Shown here one piece after another: positions 38,270-48,272 of a stretch of DNA of 64,000 nt; the first letter of the stretch is position 1, and the number at the start of each line of letters is the position of its first letter. The position numbers and the translations under genes are program-made. The notes below the pieces were generated by a model, which saw only the letters and a program-made list of their open reading frames with translations, did no database searches and had not been told where the DNA came from. Origin of the DNA: Amnibacterium setariae (lineage in GTDB: Bacteria; Actinomycetota; Actinomycetes; Actinomycetales; Microbacteriaceae); NCBI RefSeq assembly GCF_003581425.1, contig NZ_QXTG01000001.1, positions 992,001 through 1,056,000 of the forward strand, read 5' to 3'.

Positions 38270-38787
38270 CCGACCTCCTCGTGCTCGTGGAGGGGGAGAG
38301 CGACGCGGCCGTGCTCCGGGTGCTCGCCGCGCGGCGCGGCGGCGACGCGCCGCCCGTCCTGCCCACGGGCGGCGCCTCGGGCGTCCGGCGCGCGCTGCGG
38401 GCCCTGCCGACGCCGCCGCGCGCGGTCCTGGCGCTCTGCGACGAGGCGGAGGCGCCCCAGGTGGTCCGCGCGCTCGGCCCCGACGACGCGGTCTTCGTCT
38501 GCCGGGCGGACCTCGAGGACGAGCTGATCCGCGCGCTCGGCGTCGGCGGCGCCCTCGCGGTGCTCGCGGCCACCGGCGACCTGCCCGCCTTCCGCACCCT
38601 GCAGGCCCAGCCCGCGCACCGCGGCCGGCCCGAGGTCGCGCAGCTGCGCCGGTTCATCGCGGCGGGGTCGGGGCGCAAGGCGCGCATCGACGCCGCGCTC
38701 GCCGAGGCGCTCCCGGACGGGGTCGAACCGCCGCCGCTGGCCGCGCTGCTCGACCGCGCCGGGCGTCGGGCCGCGCCGGGCGGCTGA
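38266..38787 (+). CDS. Toprim-domain protein (OLD-like fragment or stand-alone)
   Basis: A 173-residue protein. LLVLVEGESDAAVLRVLAAR at residues 4-23 carries the Toprim glutamate, and AVLALCDEAEA holds the later acidic residues, as in OLD-family nucleases without the ATPase half. The ATG overlaps the CoA-transferase stop, so the two are likely co-translated although no functional link is known. Catalytic activity is uncertain. Confidence 0.65.
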   Translation: MTDLLVLVEGESDAAVLRVLAARRGGDAPPVLPTGGASGVRRALRALPTPPRAVLALCDEAEAPQVVRALGPDDAVFVCRADLEDELIRALGVGGALAVLAATGDLPAFRTLQAQPAHRGRPEVAQLRRFIAAGSGRKARIDAALAEALPDGVEPPPLAALLDRAGRRAAPGG

Positions 38788-38788
38788 T

Positions 38789-38860
38789 CCCGCCCGCCGA
38801 CGGCGTCGCGGAGGTGGGAGCGGGCGGGCGGACACGCCGCACGACGCGCAGGAGTTCCGG
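38789..38860. repeat. Weak hairpin and partial family D repeat
   Basis: CCGCCCGCC (38790-38798) can pair with GGCGGGCGG (38823-38831). Immediately after it, GACACGCCGC and GCGCAGGAGTTCCGG (to 38860) resemble part of the repeat at 43483-43582. It lies in a 174-nt gap whose other visible feature is a TACCGT hexamer before the phosphatase gene. Confidence 0.35.
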
Positions 38861-38961
38861 TGAGCGGATGGCGTCGGCGGGGATCGGCGTGCGCCCGTGC
38901 GCGCGGTCGGAGCCCCTGCCTACCGTGAGGCCGCCACCCGTCCCGAACCGGAAGGACCGCC

Positions 38962-39792
38962 ATGCCCATCCTCCGCACCCGCCGCCGCCTCGTCGCGGCC
39001 GCGATCGCCACCGCCGCCCTGGTCGGCGTCGGCGGCGTCGCCGTCGCCGAGGTCGCCCAGCCCGCGATCCGCACCTCGACCCCGAAGCGCGCCGACTCGA
39101 TCACGAACATCGACGTGCTGCGGCAGCAGATCGCGAACTACTACGGCGATCCGCTGAAGACCGGCACGATCGGCGCGAAGTCGAACTACGTGAAGGAGGT
39201 GCACGGCGTCGAGCGCCGTGCCGCGAAGTACCTGGCCCACGCGCACCACGCGCGCGGGAAGAAGAAGGCGATCCTGCTCGACGTCGACGACACCGCCCTC
39301 GCCACCTGGAACTACGAGGTGAAGAGCAACTGGGCGTACAACCCGACGACGAACGGGCAGTACGTCACCGACCAGCTGTTCCCGGCCGTGCCCGGCATGG
39401 TCCGGCTCGTGAAGGCCGCGAAGGCGCACGGCTACGCCGTCTTCTTCCTCACCGGCCGCGGCGCCGCGCAGGAGGTCGCCACGCTCGGCAACCTGACGAA
39501 GGACGGCACCGGCGTCGACGCGGGCTACCCGCAGCCGACCGACCCGGACGGGACGGGCCCCGAGGACGGCCTCTACACGAAGCCGGCGCTCGCGGACTAC
39601 CCGACCTACCTCACCCAGCGCTGCGGTGACGACGCGTGCACGACGATCGAGTACAAGTCCGCGACGCGGAAGCACATCGAGTCGCTCGGCTACGACATCG
39701 TCGCGAACGTCGGCGACCAGTACAGCGACCTGAAGGGCGGCTCGGCGGACAAGGGCTTCAAGCTGCCGAACCCGAACTACTACCTGCCCTGA
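38962..39792 (+). CDS. Secreted HAD-superfamily acid phosphatase (subfamily IIIB type)
   Basis: A 276-residue exported phosphatase. Residues 1-30 form a signal peptide with RTRRR and a hydrophobic run. The nucleophile motif DVDDT is at 108-112 in AILLDVDDTALATWNYE, followed by VFFLTGRG and the C-terminal NVGDQYSDLKGG acidic motif. ATG 38962 follows GGAAGG. Similar proteins dephosphorylate small organic phosphates outside the membrane. A perfect 14-bp hairpin follows the gene. Confidence 0.9.
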   Translation: MPILRTRRRLVAAAIATAALVGVGGVAVAEVAQPAIRTSTPKRADSITNIDVLRQQIANYYGDPLKTGTIGAKSNYVKEVHGVERRAAKYLAHAHHARGKKKAILLDVDDTALATWNYEVKSNWAYNPTTNGQYVTDQLFPAVPGMVRLVKAAKAHGYAVFFLTGRGAAQEVATLGNLTKDGTGVDAGYPQPTDPDGTGPEDGLYTKPALADYPTYLTQRCGDDACTTIEYKSATRKHIESLGYDIVANVGDQYSDLKGGSADKGFKLPNPNYYLP

Positions 39793-39799
39793 CCGGGCG

Positions 39800-39832
39800 C
39801 CGGTGGCACGCCCCTCGCGGGCGTGCCACCGG
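39800..39832 (+). terminator. Terminator-like perfect hairpin after the HAD phosphatase
   Basis: CCGGTGGCACGCCC pairs perfectly with GGGCGTGCCACCGG around CTCGC. There is no T-run. Confidence 0.75.
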
Positions 39833-39877
39833 AACCGGGGCTGGCCGAAGCGGGCTGTGACCAGCAGGATCGCGGCC

Positions 39878-40201
39878 ATGACCGTCGGCCTGCACCTGCC
39901 GCTGCGCCGCCGGCCGACGCCCGGCGCGCTCTACGTCGCCGGCACGGCCGGCTTCGCGGTGCTGCTCCTCGCCCTCGTCGCCGCGCGGCTGGTCGACCCC
40001 GCCGCGATCGCGCTGGTCGGCGTGCCCCTCGGGCCGGCGGGCGTGGTCGCCGCCGCCGCGCTGCCGCTCTTCACCGCGCCGCCCACGCTCGCGCTGTCGG
40101 TGCTCGTCGTCGCCGGCGCGCTCGCGATCGGCGTCGTCAACGTACTGCTGGTCACCCTGATCGGCTGGATCGCCGCGGGGCGACCGATCCTGCGCCGCTG
40201 A
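39878..40201 (+). CDS. Small membrane protein of unknown function
   Basis: A 107-residue protein with three hydrophobic segments (about 21-43, 51-68, 76-99) and basic ends. ATG 39878 has CAGGAT 7 nt upstream and no RBS; GTG 39857 in the same frame is an alternative. It is convergent with glgX. No family is recognised. Confidence 0.6.
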   Translation: MTVGLHLPLRRRPTPGALYVAGTAGFAVLLLALVAARLVDPAAIALVGVPLGPAGVVAAAALPLFTAPPTLALSVLVVAGALAIGVVNVLLVTLIGWIAAGRPILRR

Positions 40202-40222
40202 GGCGGACGCTGACGCGGCCGC

Positions 40223-40254
40223 GGGCCCGGGAGGCGCAGGGCGCTCCCGGACCC
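40223..40254. terminator. Hairpin between a small membrane gene and glgX
   Basis: GGGCCCGGGAG pairs with CTCCCGGACCC with one mismatch, around a 10-nt loop, between two convergent genes. Confidence 0.6.
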
Positions 40255-40265
40255 GAGGCGGTCCG

Positions 40266-42311
<2,046 letters not shown>

Positions 42312-42430
42312 GAGGGCCTTTCCGGGGAGCGGTCGGCCGAGGGTAACGACGAGGGCGCGGCCGAGACTGGGCGTCCGGCCACCGGGAGCAGGGAGCCGGC
42401 CGTGTCCTCGCCGACCGCTACGGTCGGCCC

Positions 42431-43444
42431 ATGGAGTTCCGTCATCTGGGCGCATCGGGCATGAAGGTCTCGGAGATCACCTACGGCAACTGGATCACCC
42501 ACGGCGGGCAGGTGGAGGACGACGCCGCGACGGCGTGCGTCCGCGCCGCGCTCGACGCGGGGATCACCACCTTCGACACCGCCGACGCGTACGCGAACGG
42601 CGCGGCGGAGGAGGTGCTCGGCCGGGCGCTGAAGGGGGTCCGCCGGGCGTCGCTCGAGGTGTTCACGAAGGTGTACTTCCCGACCGGCCCGAAGGGCCAC
42701 AACGACACCGGGCTGTCGCGCAAGCACGTGCTCGAGTCGATCGACGGCTCGCTCGCGCGGCTCGGCACGGACTACGTCGACCTGTACCAGGCGCACCGGT
42801 ACGACGCCTTCACCCCGCTCGAGGAGACGATGCAGGCGTTCGCCGACGTCGTGCGCGCGGGCAAGGCGCTCTACATCGGCGTCTCCGAGTGGACCGCGGA
42901 GCAGCTGCGCGCCGGGCAGGCGCTCGCGGCGGACCTCGGCTTCCGGCTCGTGTCGAACCAGCCGCAGTACTCCGCGCTCTGGCGGGTGATCGAGGGCGAG
43001 GTCGTGCCGGCGTCGCAGGAGCTCGGGATCGGCCAGGTCGTGTTCTCGCCGATCGCGCAGGGCGTGCTCACCGGCAAGTACAAGCCCGGCCGGCAGCCGC
43101 CGGCCGGCAGCCGGGCCACCGACGAGAAGGGCGGCGGCGCGCAGTTCGTGCAGCGCTGGCTGCGCGACGACCTGCTCGCGCGCGTGCAGGAGCTCGGGCC
43201 GATCGCGGCGGAGCTCGACCTCACGCCGGCCCAGCTCGCCGTGGCCTGGGTGCTGCAGAACCCGAACGTCGCCTCCGCGATCATCGGCGCCTCCCGGCCC
43301 GAGCAGGTCGCGGAGAACGTGAAGGCCGCTGGCGTCGTCATCCCGCTGCCGCTGATGGAGCGCATCGACGAGGTGCTCGGCGACGCGATCGAGCGCGACC
43401 CGGCCCGCACGGCCGCCAACGCCCCGGCCCAGCGCCTCGCCTGA
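42431..43444 (+). CDS. Aldo/keto reductase
   Basis: A 337-residue AKR of the YghZ/voltage-channel-beta-like group. The catalytic tetrad is complete: Asp49 and Tyr54 in FDTADAYANG, Lys80 in VFTKVYF, His122 in QAHRYD. The cofactor end is SAIIGASRPEQVAENV. No RBS; TACGGT lies 6 nt before ATG 42431, so it is probably leaderless. The physiological substrate is unknown. Confidence 0.92.
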   Translation: MEFRHLGASGMKVSEITYGNWITHGGQVEDDAATACVRAALDAGITTFDTADAYANGAAEEVLGRALKGVRRASLEVFTKVYFPTGPKGHNDTGLSRKHVLESIDGSLARLGTDYVDLYQAHRYDAFTPLEETMQAFADVVRAGKALYIGVSEWTAEQLRAGQALAADLGFRLVSNQPQYSALWRVIEGEVVPASQELGIGQVVFSPIAQGVLTGKYKPGRQPPAGSRATDEKGGGAQFVQRWLRDDLLARVQELGPIAAELDLTPAQLAVAWVLQNPNVASAIIGASRPEQVAENVKAAGVVIPLPLMERIDEVLGDAIERDPARTAANAPAQRLA

Positions 43445-43482
43445 CCCGCCCCGCCCCGACCCGACCCGACCGACCCGGGTCT

Positions 43483-43582
43483 TCGCGGATCCGGACTTCC
43501 TCCGCGGATCCGGAGTTCTCTGACGACACGCCGCCGCGCGGGCGTGGGCGGCGGCGTGTCGCGCAGGAACTCCGGATCCGCG
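43483..43582. repeat. Intergenic inverted repeat, family D
   Basis: The arm 43503-43535 (CGCGGATCCGGAGTTC onward) faces 43547-43582 (ending GAACTCCGGATCCGCG) and pairs with a few mismatches. CGCGGATCCGG(A)CTT also occurs just before, as a partial direct copy from 43483. A weaker related piece lies at 38840-38860. It fills most of the 174-nt gap after the aldo/keto reductase. Confidence 0.65.
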
Positions 43583-43618
43583 CCGGTCGGAGGGCGCGCA
43601 CTCGGCAGACTGGAGCGG

Positions 43619-45121
43619 GTGCGTGCCCTCGTCGTCGTCCTCGCCGCCGCCGCGCTCGTCCTGAGCGGCTGCACCGCCGCGCCGGCGCCGGAGCCCACCC
43701 GGACGCCGAGATCGGCGGCGGTCCGGCTGGTCGCGTCGGATGCGACGGCGGTCGCCGACGCGTCCCGCGCGCCGGAGCGGGCCGTGCAGGTGAGCCGCTC
43801 GGTGTTCGCCGCGTCCCCGGGCGTCGTGCTGGCGCCGGCGGGCGACGGCGCGGCGCAGCGCCGGGCGGCGGCGGAGGCGGCGCGACTCCGCGTCCCGATG
43901 CTGCTCGTCCGCGGAGCCGCGTCCGCATCGGCGAGCCCGTCCCCGTCGCCCTCGGGGACGCCCGCTGCGGCGGAGGACGGCGACGTGCGCGACGAGGTGC
44001 AGCGACTCGGAGCGACGTGGGCGGTCGGGTTCGGCGCCGCGCTCCCCGGGGTCCGCGCGCGGCGCGCGGGCGACGCGGCGCCGAGCGCCCCGGCGGGGCG
44101 GGCGCTGGTCGCGGTCGTCGCGGACCCGGGCGCGGACACCGCGGCGATCGCCACCGCCCGGGCCGCCGGCGGGCAGGTCGTGACGGGCGGGCCGGACCTG
44201 AACGGCAGCGCCGCCGCGGTCCGGGCGCTCTCCCGCGCGAAGCGCGCCCGGGCGGTGCTGATCGGCAGCCGCTTCCACGCACGGGGCGACCTCGACTGGG
44301 CAGTGACCGCCGCGCGGACGGGCTGGACCTACCCCGACGGCGGTCAGCGCGCGTGGGACGGCCGCAGCCTGCACGTCGCCCTCTACGGCACCCCCGGCGC
44401 CCCCGTGCTCGGCGTGCTCGGCCGGCAGGACGGCCCGGCCACGATCGCCCGCGCGACGGCGCTGGCCGGGCAGTACCAGGCGCTGACCGCCCGGAAGGTC
44501 TCGCCGATGCTCGAGGTGATCGCCACGGTCGCCTCCGGCGGCCCGACCGGCGACGGCGACTACTCCGGCGAGATCGACCCGGAGGCGCTCGAGCCGTACG
44601 TCGACCGCGCGCTGAAGGCCGGCGTGCCCGTGATCCTCGACCTCCAGCCCGGGCGCGAGGACTTCCTGAGCCAGGCGAAGCAGTACGCGTCGCTGCTGGA
44701 GAAGCCGGGCGTCGGCCTCGCCCTCGACCCGGAGTGGCGGCTCGGCCCGAAGCAGAAGCCGCTCGTGCAGATCGGGCGGGTGTCCGCGGCGGAGGTGAAC
44801 CGCACCTCCGCCTGGCTCGCGGACCTCGTGCGGACGCACGGCCTGCCGCCGAAGCCGTTCGTGCTGCACCAGTTCCGGCTGACGATGCTGCAGCAGCGGC
44901 AGGAGATCGTGGTCGACCGCCCCGAGCTCGACGTGCTGATCCACGTCGACGGGCAGGGCTCGCAGCCGGACAAGCAGGCGACCTGGCGCGCCGTCCGGGC
45001 CGGCGCCCCGCACGTCGGCTGGGGCTGGAAGAACTTCCTGAAGACCGACCACCCGGTGCTCACGCCGCGGCAGACGATCCAGCAGGTGCACCCGACGCCG
45101 GACCTGATCACCTACCAGTAG
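43619..45121 (+). CDS. Large lipoprotein, possible cell-wall-binding plus TIM-barrel-like domain
   Basis: A 500-residue protein starting at GTG 43619. The lipobox is LVLSGC (Cys18). Residues about 35-150 alternate in the manner of cell-wall-binding repeat 2 (VVLAPAGDGAA, VPMLLVRG, EVQRLGATWAVGFG), but this is a loose match. The C-terminal 230 residues, including YSGEIDPEALEPYVDRALK, VILDLQPGREDFL, VGLALDPEWRLG and VGWGWKNFLKTDHP, look like a barrel-type enzyme with conserved acidic and aromatic residues. I do not know its substrate. CAGACT lies 6-7 nt upstream. Confidence 0.7.
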   Translation: MRALVVVLAAAALVLSGCTAAPAPEPTRTPRSAAVRLVASDATAVADASRAPERAVQVSRSVFAASPGVVLAPAGDGAAQRRAAAEAARLRVPMLLVRGAASASASPSPSPSGTPAAAEDGDVRDEVQRLGATWAVGFGAALPGVRARRAGDAAPSAPAGRALVAVVADPGADTAAIATARAAGGQVVTGGPDLNGSAAAVRALSRAKRARAVLIGSRFHARGDLDWAVTAARTGWTYPDGGQRAWDGRSLHVALYGTPGAPVLGVLGRQDGPATIARATALAGQYQALTARKVSPMLEVIATVASGGPTGDGDYSGEIDPEALEPYVDRALKAGVPVILDLQPGREDFLSQAKQYASLLEKPGVGLALDPEWRLGPKQKPLVQIGRVSAAEVNRTSAWLADLVRTHGLPPKPFVLHQFRLTMLQQRQEIVVDRPELDVLIHVDGQGSQPDKQATWRAVRAGAPHVGWGWKNFLKTDHPVLTPRQTIQQVHPTPDLITYQ

Positions 45122-45134
45122 GCGGTCGGCCCGG

Positions 45135-45713
45135 TCAGCCGAGCGCGGCCGCGGCGACCCGGAGGTCGTCGAGCGCCTCGACCGCGTAGCGGGCCATGGC
45201 CTCGGTGGTCGCGTCGGGCTCGGCCGCCCAGCGCTCGAACGCGCGATGGTGCGCGAGGACGCCCAGCTCGGCGGCGAGCCGCGCCACGACCGGGGCGGCG
45301 CCCCGCGCGACCAGGGCCTCCTCCATCGCCGCGGCGAGCCCGACGGCCTTCTGCGCGTTGCGGTCCCGCAGCTCGGCGCTGGCGCTCATGACCGCCTCGA
45401 GCCGGGGCGCGATCTCCCTGCTCATCGGCCCGTAGACGGCAGCGGCGCGGCGGAGCCCCTCCGCCACCGCGTCGAGCGGAGACGCGCCCGCCGGTGCCTC
45501 GGCGATGCCCTCCGCGAGCAGGGCGCTGAGCGCCGCCTGGCCGGCGACCAGCACGTCGCGCTTGTCCGGGAAGTGCCGGAAGAACGTGCTCCGCGTCACG
45601 CCGGCGCGCTCGGCGATCTGCGCCACGGTCGTCTCGTCGTAGCCCTGCTCGTGGAACAGGTCGACCGCGGCGAGCACGAGGCGCTCGCGCGCTCCCGGTT
45701 CCCAGCGGCCCAT
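45135..45713 (-). CDS. TetR-family transcriptional regulator
   Basis: A 192-residue regulator. The N-terminal helix-turn-helix reads TTVAQIAERAGVTRSTFFRHF (two pieces) ending in PDKRDVL, typical of TetR. The ligand-binding helical domain follows. ATG 45713 has TAGCCT 6 nt upstream, so it is likely leaderless. It is divergent from an NAD(P)-binding protein gene; the shared gap carries three copies of one palindrome, the nearest only 15 nt upstream of its start. Self-repression and control of the neighbour are likely. Confidence 0.9.
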   Translation of the reverse strand: MGRWEPGARERLVLAAVDLFHEQGYDETTVAQIAERAGVTRSTFFRHFPDKRDVLVAGQAALSALLAEGIAEAPAGASPLDAVAEGLRRAAAVYGPMSREIAPRLEAVMSASAELRDRNAQKAVGLAAAMEEALVARGAAPVVARLAAELGVLAHHRAFERWAAEPDATTEAMARYAVEALDDLRVAAAALG

Positions 45714-45727
45714 CCGACCAGGCTATT

Positions 45728-45810
45728 CGACGGGACTCGCATCCCATCACCCCACTGATGGGACTGTTGTCGCATCACGGTGCTACGGTGATGGGACATC
45801 AGTCGCATCA
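45728..45810. promoter_or_regulatory. Three-copy TetR operator between divergent genes
   Basis: TGATGGGAC-N4-GTCGCATCA occurs at 45756-45777 (spacer TGTT) and 45789-45810 (spacer ATCA). A reversed, slightly diverged copy lies at 45728-45749. The first two start 33 nt apart, about three helical turns. The left copy abuts the TAGCCT of tetR (45720-45725, minus strand) and the right copy starts at the end of a TACGGT hexamer (45784-45789) serving the NAD(P)-binding gene. Confidence 0.8.
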
Positions 45811-45825
45811 CCTCGGGAGGTCCTC

Positions 45826-46713
45826 ATGCAGCTCTTCATCACCGGCGGCACCGGCAACATCGGGTCGGCCGTCGTGGCCGAGCTCATCGAGCACGGGCAC
45901 GGCGCTGCCGTGCTCGCCCGGTCGGATGCCTCTGCCGCGCTCGCTCGGGAGGCGGGAGCCGCGGTCGTGCGCGGCGACCTCGCCGACCTCGCCGCGATCC
46001 GGACCGCGGCGGACGCCGCTGACGGCGCGATCCACCTCGCCTTCGGCAACGACTTCTCGGGACCGGACGCGCTCGCGGCGAACATCGCCGAGGAGACCGC
46101 GGCGATCGAGACGATCGCCGCCGCTCTCGTCGGGAGCGACCGCCCCTTCGCGATCGTGTCCGGCACGCCCTCCGCGGTGGGACGCCCGTCGGTCGAGTCG
46201 GATCCGCTGCCCACCGAGGGACCGGTCGGCGGCAGGGGCGCCACCGTGACGCGCGTGCTCGAGGAGTTCGCGGCACGCGGCGTCCGGACGTCGGCGGTGC
46301 GGCTCCCGCGCACGGTGCACAAGGACGGCGACGGCGGGTTCGCCGGGATCCTCACGCAGATGGCGCGGCGGTCCGGCGTCTCGGGCTACCCGGGGACCGG
46401 TGAGCAGCGCTGGCCCGCGGTGCACTCCCTCGACGCGGCGGTGCTGTTCCGGCTCGCGATCGAGCGCGCCCCGGCCGGATCGGCGTGGCACGCGGTGCAG
46501 GACGAGGGCGACGCCGTCCGCGACATCGCGGCGGTCATCGGGCGGCGCCTCGAGCTGCCGGTCCAGCAGCTGCCGGAGGAGACCTACGGCCCGATCGGCC
46601 CGATCTTCGCGGCGGACCAGCCGGCGTCGAGCGCCTTCACCCGGGCGGAGCTCGGCTGGACGCCGACGCACCTCGGCCTGCTCGAGGACCTCGAGCGCCA
46701 CCTCCGGCCGTAG
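45826..46713 (+). CDS. NAD(P)-binding atypical SDR (NmrA/epimerase-like)
   Basis: A 295-residue Rossmann protein. LFITGGTGNIGSAVV at the start binds the dinucleotide. The YxxxK pair of classical SDRs is not obvious, so it is an atypical SDR; SGTPSAVGRP stands where the active region would be. ATG 45826 follows GGGAGG. It is controlled, by inference, by the divergent TetR. Such pairs often answer to electrophilic or phenolic compounds. Confidence 0.85.
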   Translation: MQLFITGGTGNIGSAVVAELIEHGHGAAVLARSDASAALAREAGAAVVRGDLADLAAIRTAADAADGAIHLAFGNDFSGPDALAANIAEETAAIETIAAALVGSDRPFAIVSGTPSAVGRPSVESDPLPTEGPVGGRGATVTRVLEEFAARGVRTSAVRLPRTVHKDGDGGFAGILTQMARRSGVSGYPGTGEQRWPAVHSLDAAVLFRLAIERAPAGSAWHAVQDEGDAVRDIAAVIGRRLELPVQQLPEETYGPIGPIFAADQPASSAFTRAELGWTPTHLGLLEDLERHLRP

Positions 46714-46766
46714 GCCGTCGCCGTCGGCGATCGGCATCCGGAGGCGCGACGGTCGGAGGACGGCTC

Positions 46767-46795
46767 TTGTGCCGCCGCTCGGACTGCCGTAACGT
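46767..46795 (+). promoter_or_regulatory. Promoter of the rtcB leader transcript
   Basis: TTGTGC (46767-46772) and TAACGT (46790-46795) are 17 nt apart. The 328-nt gap before rtcB holds this promoter, a 24-codon ORF and a hairpin. Confidence 0.55.
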
Positions 46796-46850
46796 CGCCC
46801 GGCTGCGCCGGACCCGGCGCGCGTCCGGTCGAGCAGAGGAAGGAACCGCG

Positions 46851-46925
46851 ATGTCGTATCGGAAGAGCGAACGCCTCGTGAATCTCCAGCCCCTGCTCCC
46901 GGCCCGTCCGAGCGCGACGCAGTAG
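46851..46925 (+). CDS. 24-residue small ORF in the rtcB leader
   Basis: A short reading frame with a strong RBS (AGGAAGGA 7 nt before ATG 46851) and basic product beginning MSYRKSERLVNL and ending PSATQ, stop TAG. The promoter at 46767 would transcribe it. A 10-bp stem-loop follows its stop and rtcB begins 117 nt later. Its start faintly resembles the KTERLLNL beginning of WYL-type regulators, but no frame continues that fold downstream. It could be a leader peptide or a small protein. Confidence 0.5.
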   Translation: MSYRKSERLVNLQPLLPARPSATQ

Positions 46926-46937
46926 TCGTCGCGCATC

Positions 46938-46964
46938 GCCCGGGCCGGGTCATGGTCCGGGCGT
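46938..46964 (+). other. Stem-loop between the small ORF and rtcB
   Basis: CGCCCGGGCC pairs with GGTCCGGGCG (one G-U) around GGGTCAT. It lies 12 nt after the small ORF stop and 77 nt before rtcB, a place for an attenuator or processing signal. No T-run. Confidence 0.55.
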
Positions 46965-47041
46965 CCCCGCCTGCCTTCCTCGTGGGAGGCCGCGTGCCCG
47001 AACCGCGGTCACCGGTCTCCACCACAGGAAGGAGCGGTCTC

Positions 47042-48214
47042 ATGCAGACCCTCGCCAAGCGGCTCGTGAGCTGGGCGAGCGTGCTCGAGGAGTCCACCCT
47101 CGAGCAGGCCCGCACCAGTGCGCGGATGCCGTTCATCCACCCGCACATCGCCCTGATGCCGGACGCCCACCTCGGGCTCGGCGCCACCGTCGGTTCGGTC
47201 ATCCCGACGCTCGGTGCCGTGATGCCCGCCGCCGTCGGCGTCGACATCGGCTGCGGCATGATCGCGGTCCGCACGCAGTTCGACCGGGGCGCCCTCGAGC
47301 GCCGCGGCGACCTCGCGGCGCTGCGGCAGCAGATCGAGCGCGCCGTCCCGCTGTCCGCGGGCGCGGCCAACGCGAAGATCGTCGCCACGGCGGCGCCGCG
47401 GGTCGCGGAGCTGGAGGCGCTGGCCGCCGACGCGGGCTTCGAGCCGGACCGGACCGCGAAGGCGTGGCGGCAGCAGCTCGGGTCGCTCGGCAGCGGGAAC
47501 CACTTCATCGAGGTGTCCGTCGACGAGCAGGACCGGGTGTGGGCGTTCCTCCACTCGGGCAGCCGCGGCGTCGGGAACCGGATCGCGCAGGCGCACATCA
47601 AGGTCGCCCAGGCCCTGATGACGAAGTGGTGGATCGAACTGCCGGACCGCGACCTCGCCTACCTCGTGGAGGGGACGGTCGAGTTCGACCGCTACATCGC
47701 TGAGCTGCGGTGGGCGCAGCGGTTCGCGCTCCTCAACCGCGAGGAGATGATGGACCGGGTCGTCCGCCAGCTGTCCGAGCACCTCGGCGAGGCCGTCGTG
47801 GAGCAGGAGCGGATCAACTGCCACCACAACTTCACGCAGCTCGAGCGGCATTTCGGGAAGGACGTCTGGGTGTCCCGGAAGGGCGCGATCTCGGCCCGCG
47901 AGGGCGAGGCGGGCCTCATCCCGGGCTCGATGGGCACCGCCTCCTACGTGGTGGAGGGGCTCGGGAACCGGATGGCGCTCGAGTCCTCGCCGCACGGCGC
48001 CGGTCGGTCCTACTCGCGGTCCGCCGCGCGGCGGACGTTCACGCACGACCAGCTCCGCGAGGCGATGGTCGGCATCGAGTTCCGCGACACGGCCGCCTTC
48101 CTCGACGAGATCCCGCAGGCGTACAAGCCGATCGAGCAGGTCATGGCCGACGCCGCGGACCTCGTCCGGGTGCGGCACGTGCTGCGGCAGCTCGTCAACG
48201 TGAAGGGCGACTGA
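47042..48214 (+). CDS. rtcB: RNA-splicing/repair ligase RtcB
   Basis: A 390-residue GTP- and Mn-dependent ligase joining 2',3'-cyclic phosphate (or 3'-phosphate) and 5'-OH RNA ends. Metal-site motifs: LMPDAHLG, GVDIGCGM (Cys), GSGNHFIEV, and CHHNF. His318 in SSPHGAGRSYSR is the guanylated residue, and RKGAISA is the other active-site loop. ATG 47042 follows GGAAGGAG. No archease or rtcA gene is adjacent. The long leader with a small ORF suggests post-transcriptional control. Confidence 0.95.
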   Translation: MQTLAKRLVSWASVLEESTLEQARTSARMPFIHPHIALMPDAHLGLGATVGSVIPTLGAVMPAAVGVDIGCGMIAVRTQFDRGALERRGDLAALRQQIERAVPLSAGAANAKIVATAAPRVAELEALAADAGFEPDRTAKAWRQQLGSLGSGNHFIEVSVDEQDRVWAFLHSGSRGVGNRIAQAHIKVAQALMTKWWIELPDRDLAYLVEGTVEFDRYIAELRWAQRFALLNREEMMDRVVRQLSEHLGEAVVEQERINCHHNFTQLERHFGKDVWVSRKGAISAREGEAGLIPGSMGTASYVVEGLGNRMALESSPHGAGRSYSRSAARRTFTHDQLREAMVGIEFRDTAAFLDEIPQAYKPIEQVMADAADLVRVRHVLRQLVNVKGD

Positions 48215-48221
48215 GCCGGGT

Positions 48222-48254
48222 CCGGCCGGGAGGCGCACCGCGTCTCCCGGCCGG
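48222..48254. terminator. Bidirectional hairpin after rtcB
   Basis: CCGGCCGGGAG pairs with CTCCCGGCCGG around an 11-nt loop with inner GCG/CGC pairing, between two convergent genes. Confidence 0.7.
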
Positions 48255-48272
48255 GCCGCCGGCGTCCCGACG

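Noticed and set aside
46851-47041. Small ORF before rtcB as the remnant of a WYL-domain regulator
   Set aside because: Only the first eight residues resemble such proteins. Reading on in all three frames gives no helix-turn-helix sequence.
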